Position numbers and translations under genes: made by a program
The notes under the pieces: model-generated
Database searches by the model: none
What the model saw: the letters and a program-made list of their open reading frames with translations, nothing else
Told to the model about the DNA's origin: nothing
In this document: positions 46,402 to 56,868 of the stretch, in pieces
How the letters are laid out: every line of letters begins with the position of its first letter
How positions within the stretch are numbered: the first letter of the stretch is position 1
From: Monoplex corrugatus
Lineage: Eukaryota; Mollusca; Gastropoda; Littorinimorpha; Ranellidae
Direction: 5' to 3'
Length of the DNA stretch: 64,000 nucleotides
Assembly (NCBI GenBank): GCA_030674185.1
Contig: CM060307.1
Location: 54,956,481 to 55,020,480 of the forward strand

Positions 46402-47430
46402 ATGCCGAACGACTTTAATGCTCATCGCATAGCGATAGGAATTTTCTATCCCACGCTGCTCCATCTCCTGCAAAAGAAAACTACCTTATGGGGAAACTCT
46501 GGTATCAAAAGCAAGACAAAATCACAGGGCGGAGAGATGGCAGACGGTGTTCTACTTGGCTTGCTTCTCACCCTGTTTTTGGAGGGCATTTTACTGAGAT
46601 GCGGAGACGTCGAGCAAAATCCGGGACCTGGACCCTCCAGAGCAGACAACAAGAGGCAGACCAGGCTGACTGACGTGTCACACAGGACCTCGACCGACCG
46701 TATGTCCGGAGCATCGGAAAGCGGGCAGACTCCTCCTCTGCAGCAGTCCACGGTGGAAGACTTGGCTGAAATGCTGAAGGCCATGACCAACTCGATGAAC
46801 AGTGAGTTTGGTAAAGTAAATGAAGGGGTGGCACAGCTGAATGAGTGGTATTCATCTTTGGACAGAGGTATCAGGGATCTGAGAGAGGAGGTGGGAGTTT
46901 TGCGGTCAGAAAATAAGAAATTAATGGAAATAAACTCTGAGTTGGAAAATAGAGTAGAAGAATTAGAAAGAAAAACAGATGATCTCGAGGGAAGATCCAA
47001 GAGGAACAATTTGATTTTTTACGGAATTGCCAGGGGACAAAACGAGACCAATGATCAGTGCGAAGGAAAATTGAAAGATGTGCTGACAGACCAATTAGAG
47101 CTGTCACAAGATATAGAATTCGATAGAGTGCACCGTATTAACACAAAGCCTGATTCACCGATCATTGCCCGTTGCTGCTTCTATAGACAAAAAAATTTAA
47201 TTCTGAAATCTAAAAGGAAACTGAAAGGCAGCAACGTTTTCATTGGTGAAGACTTCTCTGCACGGGTTCGAGAGATCAGACGTAAGTTGTCTCCACATCT
47301 GAAAAAAGCTAGGGACAGTGGCAAAAAAGCGGCTATGGTCTTTGACCATTTGATTATTGATGGGGAAAAAATGGTATTTAGGGGACAATGGTACTTTGGA
47401 GGAAAAGGGATAGGGATAAATCGGAACCGG
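46402..47430 (+). CDS. LINE ORF1 with 2A motif, coiled coil and RNA-binding-like domain
   Basis: The frame opens at ATG 46402, but ATG 46537 has a good context (GAGAGATGG). From there a short hydrophobic run (LLGLLLTLFLEGILL) leads directly into RCGDVEQNPGP. N-P-G-P is at residues 73-76 of the long form (codons 46618-46629). The 2A consensus D(V/I)ExNPGP makes the ribosome skip the Gly-Pro bond, releasing the leader. After a polar linker, residues 155-200 form a coiled coil (LREEVGVLRSENKKLMEINS). From 201 on (RNNLIFYGI, FDRVHRI, FIGEDFSARVREIR, DHLIIDGEKMVF) it resembles the RRM-plus-CTD layout of LINE ORF1 proteins. The reading frame then runs into the inserted element. Confidence 0.8.
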
Positions 47431-47681
47431 TTCCCAAAAATCCTAGGATATTTCGGAACCATTCCCATTTATCCCGCACCTGGCGGCAGGATATTTGGGA
47501 ACCTCCAGGATATTTCGGAACCACCTTCTAGATGCTTTCATATGATTTTCTGAGTTTTAGACGCTTTCAAATCAGAGTTTACACTTTGTATACTTTTTAT
47601 TTGTTATTCATTCAAAGTAGGCTGGCTTTCATGAGTTTGTGCAAAGTAAACAAGTAAAAACAAGTAAAAAAGTAAACTCGT

Positions 47682-50407
47682 TCATCTGAATCCAACCACT
47701 GGTGCATAGTGGCACCTGGTGCTGTTGTCCAGATAAAGTGCGCACGGTGTAGGCTGGTCCTTGGTGAACTTGTATGGTTTGCGCTGGTCCACTGGTTTCT
47801 TCGACTCCTCTGCAGCGGCCTTCTGTGCGGCTTTTTGTTCCTCCACCATTGCAGGAGACACATAGGGGAATCTACCCCAGGAGAGTTTGTCCTGGTCGGG
47901 TGAAGTGCCTTGCCCAAATGTATAGGTGTAAATATCCATCTGCAGAATCTGGGCAGCCGTGAATATTTCAACTTCTGTGCCCCACACTGAAGACCGTGGC
48001 ATATTGGTGCGCAGAATGTACTTCCAGACGGGCTCCCGCCCAGTGAATTGCTGGATCACTGAACCTAGACCTGCCTTGGCAATCGCTTCTGTAATGACAG
48101 CTCTGACCATCAGGTGGTCCTCTTCGTCACCAGATATAAGGTAGGCCAACGCACGGAAGAGGCAGTTCCCATCCCCTTGCACCTTCCTGGTGACCAGAGT
48201 TTCAGTAATTTGTGCCCATTCACCTTCCAGCAGTACTTGACCTTCTGGGCGCTCAGGCCTCCCATTCTTTCGCAGAGGACTCTCCTCTCAGCAATGGTCG
48301 TGCAGGGGTTGAAGGAGTACTCAGTAGACTCTGTGCAGCCAATCACAATGCTCATGTCCACATCCTCCTCGGCATCAAACTCCATACGTCCAGCAGGCCC
48401 AGGTGGGGGGATCACTTTGATCCAGTCGGCTTCCTTGGTGGAAACTTCTGTGGATGGAGCAAATGAGACCTTCTTGACGCGCTTGGGTTTTGGTGGGGCA
48501 GTTGCTTCACATTGGCCTTCTGTGCACTCTGAGGTTTGAGAAGCAGTTGCTGATTCTTGTGATGAGGGGGGTGCTGAGTCTGGTGCTGATCCTTGAGAAG
48601 AAGCTGGAGCGGATTCTTGAGAAGAGGCGAACACTGAAGCAGGTCTCTTTTTGGGTTGACGTGATTTGTAGTTGGCTGGTGCGTCTGGAAGGTCCAGATG
48701 GGGGAACTCTTCTTGTGGGTTGTGGTACAATTTCAGGTTGCTTGCATTCACCTGTTGGGCCAGTACCTTACCCTCTTCAGTCATCAGCGTGTATCTAGAT
48801 TTCTTGGCATCCACAGACACGATTGTGTAGGGCCCCATGAACTGGTAGTCCATTTTGCCACCCTTCCTGCCGCTGTGCATCATGTTTCCGCTTCATAACC
48901 TTGGTACCCACTTCAAGGGGCTTGCCTGCTTGGTGTCTTCTATCAAAATAGTCCTTCTGGACGCTCTGCTCCTTGGCAATGTTCTGGGACACAGTTTTGA
49001 AGATATCTTCACGGATGGCCTTTGCTGACTCGAAAACCTCCTCTTGGCTGACTTCCTGTTGTTCAGATTCAAGTTGCTTCTCCAGGTTGCGCGCCTCCTC
49101 TTCTGAGATGTCATCCCCCTCAGGTTTGTTGTGCAGTAGCTCAACTGGCAGGGTCATTTTGCGTCCAAACATTATCTCAAAGGGAGATCTGCCTGTTGCC
49201 CGCCTTCTGGACGCTCTGAAGGAGTAGGCTATGGCGTCAAGAAGTTTATACCAGTCACTGGGTTGGTCTTGGACTGATTTCCTCAGATCTGTAAGGGTGC
49301 TGGCATTCTGGCGTTCACAAAGTCCATTGGCCTGTGGATGGTATGCCCCTGTGATGCGGTGATGCAGGCCAGTAAGGCCATACAGACGGTCAGACACTGC
49401 ATTGCAGAATTATCTGCCCTGATCTGTGATGTGTATTTTGGTGGGGCCATACCTGCACATTAATGAGAAGAGGCAGTTTCCAACAGATTCAGCAGTTTTG
49501 TCCTTCAGGGCGAACAGTTCTACCCGCTTGGAGAAGTAATCAATGGCAGTGAACACATACAGGTGGCCTTCTGGACTCTCAGGGAAGGGGCCCATGAGAT
49601 CGATGCCAATTTGCTGCCACACTCCTTGAGGAACAGGGATGGGTTGCAGAGTCTGCTTTCCCTTCTCCAAATTGCTCACCTTGTTGCGCTGACACTCTGT
49701 ACAGGATTTGATGTACTTCTTGACGTCTTGTGTGATACGCGGCCAAAAGTATCTGGTGGAGAGGTGATTTGCCACAGTGTTCCAACCCAGGTGGCCACCA
49801 AGCGCTTTTGATTCTTTGGATGTGCCAATTCCACTGTGGATGCACTGGATGATGGTCAGCTGCTCCTTCTGGTCGGCCACTACCTCCAGATCCTTCCCAC
49901 TCTTCTTGAACATCAACTTGTTTCCATTCAGGAAATACTTGTGGCGTGCTTGGAAAATTAATTTGTTCTTGGCCTTCCGGTCGCTGAAGGTGGGGAGGGT
50001 ACCATCAAGTAGGAACTTCCTTGTTTGCTCCATCCTGCGTGCCCATTCATCAGAAGGGAGGGGGGCCCTGATGGTGCCATTCCATCGTTTTCTACCATCA
50101 GAGCACTTCTGGGTCTGGGTAGCCTGTGTGTCAAAGTCCTCCAAGGAATCATCGTCAGAAGGTACATACTCTGAATCTCCTGTGTCCTTCTGGTCGCTTG
50201 AAGAAGTAGACTGTGTAGAAGATGTTGTTGTTGAAACACTGGCCTTCTGTTCGCTGGAATCACTGGATACAGGCTGGCCCCGCCCTGAAAGGGATCGCAA
50301 AACGTAGGAAAACGTGAGTACGAGGGTAGGGATGAAGGGACAAAGTGCACGAATCAGAAAGATAATAAGCGAGAAAGAAAGAAAAATGAGAGAGAGCGAG
50401 AGAGAGC

Positions 50408-50455
<48 letters not shown>

Positions 50456-50842
50456 CAAGAGATAGAGTGCTAGATAGATAAAGAGAGAGAGAGAGAGATG
50501 GGGTGAGAGAGAGAGAGGAGAAAACAAGAGATAGAGTGATAGATAGATGAAGAGAGAGAGAGAGAGATGGGGTGAGAGAGAGAGAGAGAGAGAGAGAGAA
50601 TACTCAGTACCAGTAGTGGATGTTGTTGTTGAAACACTGGCCTTCTGTTCGCTGGAATCACTGGATACAGGCTGGCTTGGCACATAAATTTCCACTTCTT
50701 TGCCTTGATTCAACTGTTCCCAGATATGATCTGGGATATCAAAAACAATACTCCCGTCATCTAGCACTTCTCTCTCCATTTTACAGAATCTTGATCTCCG
50801 TCTAGAAGGTTTGATGTACGCTGACGCGCTATTGCGCCACAA
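47682..50842 (-). pseudogene. Ginger-type integrase/transposase with C-terminal OTU protease
   Basis: Minus strand order: acidic start MEREVLDDGSIVFDI (50782), Ser/Thr linker, an H2C2-type zinc module (HSGIG, GGHLGWNTV, CTECQRN), then the DDE integrase core: D in GIDLMGPFPES, D in HITDQGR, E in GLCERQN. A chromatin-binding-like region (KMDYQFMGPYTIV) and Pro/Ser/Ala-rich repeats follow. The C-terminal OTU cysteine-protease domain has GDGNCLFRALAYLI (Asp and Cys) and a late His in CHYAPVVGF. A nonsense codon follows DQGR (49410, TAA for the expected Glu), and frameshifts lie near 48890 and 48220. Integrases of this kind occur in Ginger DNA transposons and in the domesticated KRBA2/GIN1 genes. 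The integrase plus OTU combination is, as I recall, known in that group. Confidence 0.8.
50225..50690. repeat. Duplicated coding segment around a (GA)n tract
   Basis: The bases encoding QPVSSDSSEQKASVSTTTS (minus strand) occur twice, at 50223-50276 and 50622-50675. Between them is a GA-rich block (about 50385-50600) with a duplicated unit of about 75 bp containing AACAAGAGATAGAGTG. Confidence 0.85.
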
Positions 50843-51177
50843 AGCGTGAAACTAGCCTTAGTGAACATTTGTTCGCCACAGGCGTGGGAAAACTCACGCG
50901 CTGGAGTACAGTGAATTGTACTCAGTGAATTTTGACACGGAATGATGCAAACAGAATATTAGTGAAGCCTTGAAGTGAAGGAATATGTATCAATCTTCAT
51001 TCTCTTATTAGTGAAGCCATTTGGGCCTTCTGTGCGTGAATGCATCATAAACAAAGAGATAAACAGGTAGGTGAGAAGAGATTTATTGCACAACCTCATC
51101 AAAGCGGCCACAGTGTGAGAAACTCATCAAAATCTGTTAGAAAAAGTCATAAAGTCAAAAATTCATTTGGGCTAATG
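50843..51177. other. 5' non-coding part of the Ginger-like element
   Basis: AT-rich sequence with no coding signal, between the integrase gene start and the 3' end of the CR1-group LINE. AGTGAAGCC-containing stretches occur at about 50961 and 51010. Confidence 0.5.
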
Positions 51178-51374
51178 ACCTTACCATACCATACCATACC
51201 ATACCGCTGCAGACTGGTTTAGGCTATTCAGCCTTTAGTCTGGTCTTTTTCACGAAAAAAAAACTTGGTTATTCATACTGTTGAAAAACTTCTTGATGGC
51301 GCAACCGTCTGAAAGTCTACCTAATCAGATACATGCGGTCTGCCCAATGGCGATCCAGACTGGCCTTGAAGCTG

Positions 51375-52748
51375 TCAAGAGATGGTGCGTTGACCACTTT
51401 TTCTGGGAGCGCTCCAGGGATTCACCACTCGATTGAAGAAAAAGTGCTGGCGCAGCGAACTATTGCAACTCCCTTTCTTGAGCTTTAGACTATGCCCACG
51501 GGTCTGCTTAGCACTGTTTTCAGGGACAAGAGGACTCTTCACGTTGTACAACTCGTGTGTGAACTTATAGGTTTCAATCATGTCGCCCCTGTCCCTTCGG
51601 TACTGCATGCTGGGTATTTTCATTCTGGCAAGTCGCTCTTCATAGGGATAGTCAACCAAACCAGGAACCAACTTTGTTGCTCGCCTGAGAACGCCTTCGA
51701 TGATGTCCTTATCTTTCTGATACCTTGGTGACCACACACTGTTGGCAAACTCCAGGTGAGGGCGTATCAGTGCGATGAACTGGTAAGTGCGCCTGATCAG
51801 CCCTAGAATTCTATTAGCTTTGTTGACCTGTGTCTCGACATGCCAGCTGAATTTGAGCTCCTGATCTACCAATACTCCCAGATCTTTCTCTCCCCTTGAT
51901 GACTCCAGCAGCACTCTCTCTTCGCTGTTGTGTAGTCTCATGCTATACACTGCCTTGGGGTTCCTGCGTCCGAGGTGTAGAACCTTACATTTTGTCGCAT
52001 TGAACCGCAGCTGCCAACAATCTGCCCAGTCAACGAGTTTATCTAAGTCCTGTTGAATCCTATCCCTCTTGTTTTGCTCCTCTACTGTGTCAAACATTTT
52101 TGTATCATCTGCGTACATCTGACAGATGCAGTTCACCACCTCTGGCATGTCATTGATGAACACAACAAACAGCATTGGCCCCAAGACACTACCTTGAGGG
52201 ACTCCACTTAACACCGGCTCCCAACTGGAGAAACTCCCAGTGATCCCAACTCTTTGTCTTCTGCCTGTCAGAAAGTCTGTAATCCAGTATAACACCTGTG
52301 AAGTGACTCCATAGGATTCAAGCTTGGAGATTAACCGCTGGTGAGGCACAGAATCAAATGCCTTAGCGAAATCCAAGTAGACTACATCTACAGGCTTCCC
52401 CTCATCTAATGATTCAGTCCATGCATCCAGTACACTCAGAAGGTTCGTAACACAGGATCTCTGTCTGATGAAACCATGCTGGCATGGTGCGAGAAAGTTG
52501 TTGACTTCCATGTGGGTTATCACTTTGTCCCTGATGATGGATTCCATAACTTTGCAGACTGTGCTTGTCAAACTCACTGGTCTGTAGTTGCAGGGCTGGC
52601 TCCGATCTCCTTTTTTGAACAAGGGAGTGACATTCGCCTCCTTCCATTCTTCTGGCAACTTTCCTTCTTCTTCTGACTTAGTGAAAATAATAGAAAATGG
52701 CTCTGCCAACTCTTCGGCAAGTTCCTTCAGAACACGTGAAGACACCAT
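51375..52748 (-). CDS. CR1-group reverse transcriptase (part of LINE ORF2)
   Basis: A 457-codon open frame with all core RT blocks: NYRPVSLTSTVCKVME, QHGFIRQRSC, YLDFAKAFDSVPH (first catalytic Asp), SGVPQGSVLGPMLF, then MYADDTKMF (YADD). Then come LRFNATKCKVLHLG, EKDLGVLVD and the C-terminal YRRDRGDMIETYK. Between RRTYQF and ALIRPHLEF about ten residues usual in the group (LDxxTFxxLY) are missing, a small in-frame deletion. It synthesises cDNA at the nicked target. Confidence 0.9.
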   Translation of the reverse strand: MVSSRVLKELAEELAEPFSIIFTKSEEEGKLPEEWKEANVTPLFKKGDRSQPCNYRPVSLTSTVCKVMESIIRDKVITHMEVNNFLAPCQHGFIRQRSCVTNLLSVLDAWTESLDEGKPVDVVYLDFAKAFDSVPHQRLISKLESYGVTSQVLYWITDFLTGRRQRVGITGSFSSWEPVLSGVPQGSVLGPMLFVVFINDMPEVVNCICQMYADDTKMFDTVEEQNKRDRIQQDLDKLVDWADCWQLRFNATKCKVLHLGRRNPKAVYSMRLHNSEERVLLESSRGEKDLGVLVDQELKFSWHVETQVNKANRILGLIRRTYQFIALIRPHLEFANSVWSPRYQKDKDIIEGVLRRATKLVPGLVDYPYEERLARMKIPSMQYRRDRGDMIETYKFTHELYNVKSPLVPENSAKQTRGHSLKLKKGSCNSSLRQHFFFNRVVNPWSAPRKSGQRTIS

Positions 52749-53369
52749 CAGGGCCGGAGACTCCAGGGTTCAGGCGCTTAAGTTTCTTCAGTACTCATTT
52801 TTGGAAAAGCTAATCCTTTCTAACTTTTGAACACTCTCTTTCTTACATGATGGCATCTGATTTAGTCTCTCCTGTGTAAAAACACTACAGAAAAATCTGT
52901 TCAGGTTCAGCCTTATCCGCAGTACTGGTTACTGTCCTACCTCTTTCGTCTACAAGATCTGCTACACCTTGCTTTGTCTTCAATTTGCTGTTAGCGTAAG
53001 CGTAGAAAGATTTAGGATTTTTCTTTGCATCCTTGGCCACAGATCTTTCAAAGTTCCAAACAGCCTTTCTACATGCTCCTTTGGCCTGGTTCCTTTGTTT
53101 GCATAGGCCTGGTAATCTTTGCCTTCTCTAGTCTCCATGTACCTCTTGAAGCATTCCCTTTTCTTCTTGAGCTTAACAAGTGCGTTCTCATCCCACCACA
53201 GTGGTTTTCTTTTTTCGCATTTCCATTACATCTTCCCCCAATGTTGATCTTAGGAATACATTTGTCCATTTCCTCCACTAGCGTTTTTTTTTAAACAGTC
53301 CCATGCCTCACCAATGCTAAGATCCTTAACTTTCTCAGACAGGTTTACCTCTCTCAAACCCTCCCCCAG

Positions 53370-54139
53370 TTTCTTGTAGTCTCCTTTAGCATAATTGTAC
53401 TTTGTTGCTCCTTAGAAATGTTCTCTGTGTAAACTAGAAACTCGAAGTGAAGGACATGATGATGGCTCATTCCAAGTGGAGGATTGTGGATGACGTTTCT
53501 GACCATACCTTCTTCACTGCTAAAAATCAGGTCAATCAACGAAGGTGCGTGGTTTGGATGAGTATGAGTGGGAAGCTTGACATGTTGAGTCAAAAATGTC
53601 TCCCTCACAAATGTCTCCAAGAACACTGTAGCTTTATGGTTTGGACTAGGTGGGGAGGTCTCATTACTCCAGTCAATTTCTTAGATTAAAATCTCCTGTT
53701 ATTACACATGGGATCTGCCAAAAATCATATTCTTCATAAAACTGTACAATGTTGCATTGTCCTCTGCAGAATTGCTATCAGATCTGTACACACAGCCTAC
53801 AAGGAGTTTGTCTCCCTTTTTCAACTTGATCTCTACCCACACAGTATCTTTAGATCCTGGCTGATCAGAGACTTTCACTTCCTGCGCTGAGAGATACTTC
53901 TTTACATAAATCAAAACTCCTCTCTCTACATTGTCTTCACCGACATTGCAGAAACAGTCATAACCTTCTATGTTCAATTCTACTGTCTGAACATCAAAAT
54001 GAAAGTTCTTTGGCACCACTTCAGTTATACAAATGATATCTGGATTCTCATTTTCCACTATAAATAAAAGCTCTGTGCGTTTGTTTAAGAGGCTATCTAC
54101 ATTTGAGTATGTACATTTCAACGTTTTGTCATCTATCAC
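53370..54139 (-). pseudogene. CR1-group APE endonuclease, broken
   Basis: CTYSNVDSLLNKR (the N block), then PDIICITEV (catalytic Glu), then VGCVYRSDSNSAEDN are intact. After IFGRSHV a stop interrupts, and ITGDFNL (the GDFN block) is found one frame over. NHAPSLIDLIFSSEE and then SHHHVLHFEF follow; the last stands where SDH is expected, so the Asp became His. Confidence 0.75.
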
Positions 54140-55206
54140 TGTTGGTCTCGCTCGACCTCCATGGTACGAGCATCCTGTTTCCTTGCTACATTGACTACCC
54201 TGTTCCCTCTGATCACCCAGTGTGCTGTTTCTCCCTTGGCTTTTGCCTCCTCTCGCTTCTGATTTCTTACAGATACCAGGTTTCTCATTCGGTCTCGCTG
54301 TAAAGGGGTCAAGTCCTGTTTCAAATTGAGTGAGCGGAAGGTACTATCCTCATGCTCTTTCAGTTTCTTTGAAGCCTTGAGTATTTCAGTGACTTTTTCC
54401 TTTGAACCTAATGTGGCTAGCATGGGTTGAGGTTTTGCACTGTTTCCACTACCATCGTTGTTTCTTCGGCCTAGCCTTCTCACTTGCTTCACACTGATAG
54501 AAACGCCAAGACCTCTGTCGCACATGTCTTTCATGAACCGAGTGTCATGTTCCTTGCGTTCTGTTACGTCGCTGGATTTACTTTCCTCTACACCAAAGAC
54601 AACAATGTTCGCTTTTCTCCTGTCTTGGTCCTCTATCTCTTCAGTTCCTTGATGGGCAGCTTGGCTGGTGGTCTGTCTCAGCTGAGACTCCATATCATCT
54701 TGAGCTGTTTTCACTTCATCTACTTTCTTTTCCAAGGCCCTGACATGGTTCTCCAGACTCGAGACGTCCTGCTTAGAAGCCTTCTGGTCCAGTGTTTGTT
54801 CCACAGACTCAAGTCTTGTCTCAAACACGCTTAGAAACTCTTTACATTTGTCCTCAACTGCTTTGTCAGAGAATACAGCCTGCAAAGCTGGTTGGTTACA
54901 GTTCTCGCAAAACCAGTGAACATCTGGCCTTGCCATGAAAGAGTATTCACTCTCGCTCACATTTACACACCTGATACAGTACCATGCCAAACAACGCTCA
55001 CAAGAAAGGAGCTTATCTGTATTGTCACTGAACATTTTCTTACAGGCTACACATTCTGCAACACTCTCGACACTGTGTTCATCATCCCTTTCCTCATTCT
55101 GAGTCTGATACCCTTTCAGTTTCAATGTTTCGTGTTGCTGAGTTTTCATTCTCCCTTTTGCGGGAGGACGGCTCCCACTTCCTTTCCTAGTTTTATCTCC
55201 TGACAT
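54136..55206 (-). CDS. CR1-group ORF1 protein with PHD-type finger and coiled coil
   Basis: MSGDKTRKGSGSRPPAKGR is followed by a Cys/His cluster: CVACKKMF, LLSCERCLAWYCIRC and HWFCENC, a PHD-like zinc finger. A coiled coil comes next (LESVEQTLDQKASKQDVSSL), then an RNA-binding-like part (KANIVVFGVEES, VSISVKQVRRLGRR, FRSLNLKQDLTPLQRDRM). PHD-bearing ORF1 proteins are typical of CR1-group LINEs. The frame is fully open for about 356 codons, unlike ORF2. Confidence 0.85.
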   Translation of the reverse strand: MSGDKTRKGSGSRPPAKGRMKTQQHETLKLKGYQTQNEERDDEHSVESVAECVACKKMFSDNTDKLLSCERCLAWYCIRCVNVSESEYSFMARPDVHWFCENCNQPALQAVFSDKAVEDKCKEFLSVFETRLESVEQTLDQKASKQDVSSLENHVRALEKKVDEVKTAQDDMESQLRQTTSQAAHQGTEEIEDQDRRKANIVVFGVEESKSSDVTERKEHDTRFMKDMCDRGLGVSISVKQVRRLGRRNNDGSGNSAKPQPMLATLGSKEKVTEILKASKKLKEHEDSTFRSLNLKQDLTPLQRDRMRNLVSVRNQKREEAKAKGETAHWVIRGNRVVNVARKQDARTMEVERDQQ

Positions 55207-55587
55207 ATTGCTGGTGTTATGTAGACTCAACTTTTATTTACAACATCCCCATCGTACGTAATTCCATGCCGTTTCATTGATATCCAAGTGCAGCTCTTTC
55301 ATTGATATCCAAGTGCTGTATGTGCAAGTTATTTCCGTACGAAGTTTAAGGATCAGTAGCGCTACACTTTTATCCACTCACGTAATCAGACTCTCAAACG
55401 GTTCCGAAATATCCTGGTGGTTCCCAAATATCCTGCCACTAGAGTCAGGATTAATCGGAATGGTTCCCAAAAATCCTGCCACCAGGGCCAGGATAAATCG
55501 GAATGGTTCCCATTCGTCCGGTTCCGAAATATCCTGTGACACCGGCCCTGTGACAGTGGCTGTTTTTGTCCTGGGGGAACTAATAGG

Positions 55588-56868
55588 GTGAACCAAGGGG
55601 TGGCGGCACCGGGAGCGAGTTCGCCTGTCAGTGCGGCTTTTGAGCACATCGTGTTAGGACAGGGTGGTGAGTGCTCTGACAATGGGGAGCGCGAGGGGAT
55701 TGCAACGGTCACAGAAAATAAATATGCCTTTTCGTTCCTATCATGGAATATAAATGGTCTGTTGACAAAATTTTGTGATCATGATTTTGTTAATTTTGTC
55801 TGTAAGTTTGATTTTGTTTGTCTAGTTGAGACATTTGTGGAACATGTTCAGACTGACATATTTCATGGATTTAAAATTTTTTGTAAACCTGCCATAAAAT
55901 TGTCTAGAAAAGGGAGACGATCAGGTGGAGTTGTTTGTCTGGTAAAAAATGAATTTCTACCCTTTGTCAAAAAAGTTGAGGTTAATGAACATGTTAATTG
56001 CTGTGCATTTGTTATCAGTAAGCAGTTGTTTGGAGTTCAGAAAGATGTGTTGCATGTTTGTTCATATGTCCCACCAGAAGGTTCTCCATTTTATGAGTAT
56101 ATTGATGTTTCAAACGGAATTGAGTTACTAGAAGAATATCTCATTGATCTCCTGCTAAAAAATGATTGTTGGGTTATTTTGTGTGGGGATTTGAACAGTA
56201 GGACGTCTAACATTCGCCATGATGTTCATGTAAACAATATCCTTGAAATGCAATGTAGAAGTCAGCCAAATAGTGTTAACTGCTGCTCTCAGGATTTATT
56301 TTTAAATAACTATGGTAAATTACTTTTGAATATGTGTACGTCATTAGATCTGTGTACTTTAAATGGTGTATGTAAAGGTGACCTTCAAGGTCGCTATACA
56401 TATATTTCTGATTTGGGTAATAGTGTCAATGATTATTTTATTTTTTCAAACGATCTGTTTTCTCTTGTTTGTGATTCATGTGAATTAGGTGTCGATGAGA
56501 GAATTGAATCTAATCATATGCCTGTAACAGTGTGTATTGCCTTCCCAAAAGGAAATAAACCCGTAACTGTTAACACAGAGAATGAAAATGACATGATCGA
56601 AAAAATTGTTTGGAAAAATGAGTCTGCTCATGTTTATTATGAAAATCTGTGTAAGGAAGAATCACAGACACAGTTTAGTGCTGCTACAGATTTAATTGAC
56701 GTGAATGTTAATGATGCTCTCGACTTGTTTAATGAATGTATTAAGAAATGTGCTCGTTGTATGCAAAAGCGTGTATATATTAACAAAAGTAAGACACCAT
56801 GTGATTGGTTTGATCAGGAATGCGTAGGTAAGAAAAGATACGTCAGGAGACTGTTAAAAAGAAGCTAA
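55588..56868 (+). pseudogene. 2A-LINE APE endonuclease part of ORF2
   Basis: FSFLSWNINGLLTKF (Asn block), CLVETFVEHV (catalytic Glu), CSYVPPEGSPFYEY, ILCGDLNSRTSN (Asp and Asn), VNDYFIFS and ESNHMPVTV follow in the order of AP endonucleases. The last block has SNH instead of the common SDH. It ends in a TAA (56866-56868); the same frame then continues through RSLKPEDQHEYLV to the reverse transcriptase, so this is one nonsense mutation in one polyprotein. Upstream the frame stays open to the edge of the insertion. Confidence 0.85.

Larger units (their letters stand above)
51178..55230 (-). mobile_element. CR1-group LINE, nearly full length, minus strand
   Basis: Order on the minus strand: ORF1 (55206 to 54136), endonuclease (54139 to about 53370), reverse transcriptase (52748 to 51375), 3' UTR and a tail of four to five GGTAT units (+ strand TACCATACCATACCATACC at 51182-51205). 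ORF1 and ORF2 overlap at their stop and start (54136-54139), as is usual in this group. The endonuclease has internal stops and frameshifts. It lies inside the Ginger-like element. Confidence 0.85.
47400..55545. mobile_element. Ginger-like DNA transposon with complex inverted ends, inserted in the LINE
   Basis: The two flanks are inverted copies built from related units (AGGATATTTCGGAACC, GGCAGGATATTTGGGAACC, CATTCCGATTTATCC): left about 47408-47525, right 55397-55541. The right end reverse complements to TGTCACAGGATATTTCGG, so it begins TGT, as Ginger ends do. CCGG at 47427-47430 and 55542-55545 is a candidate 4-bp target duplication. The left tip differs from the right (ATCCTAGGATATTT), so it is damaged or rearranged. 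Inside are the integrase-OTU gene (minus strand) and a CR1-group LINE. Confidence 0.65.
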
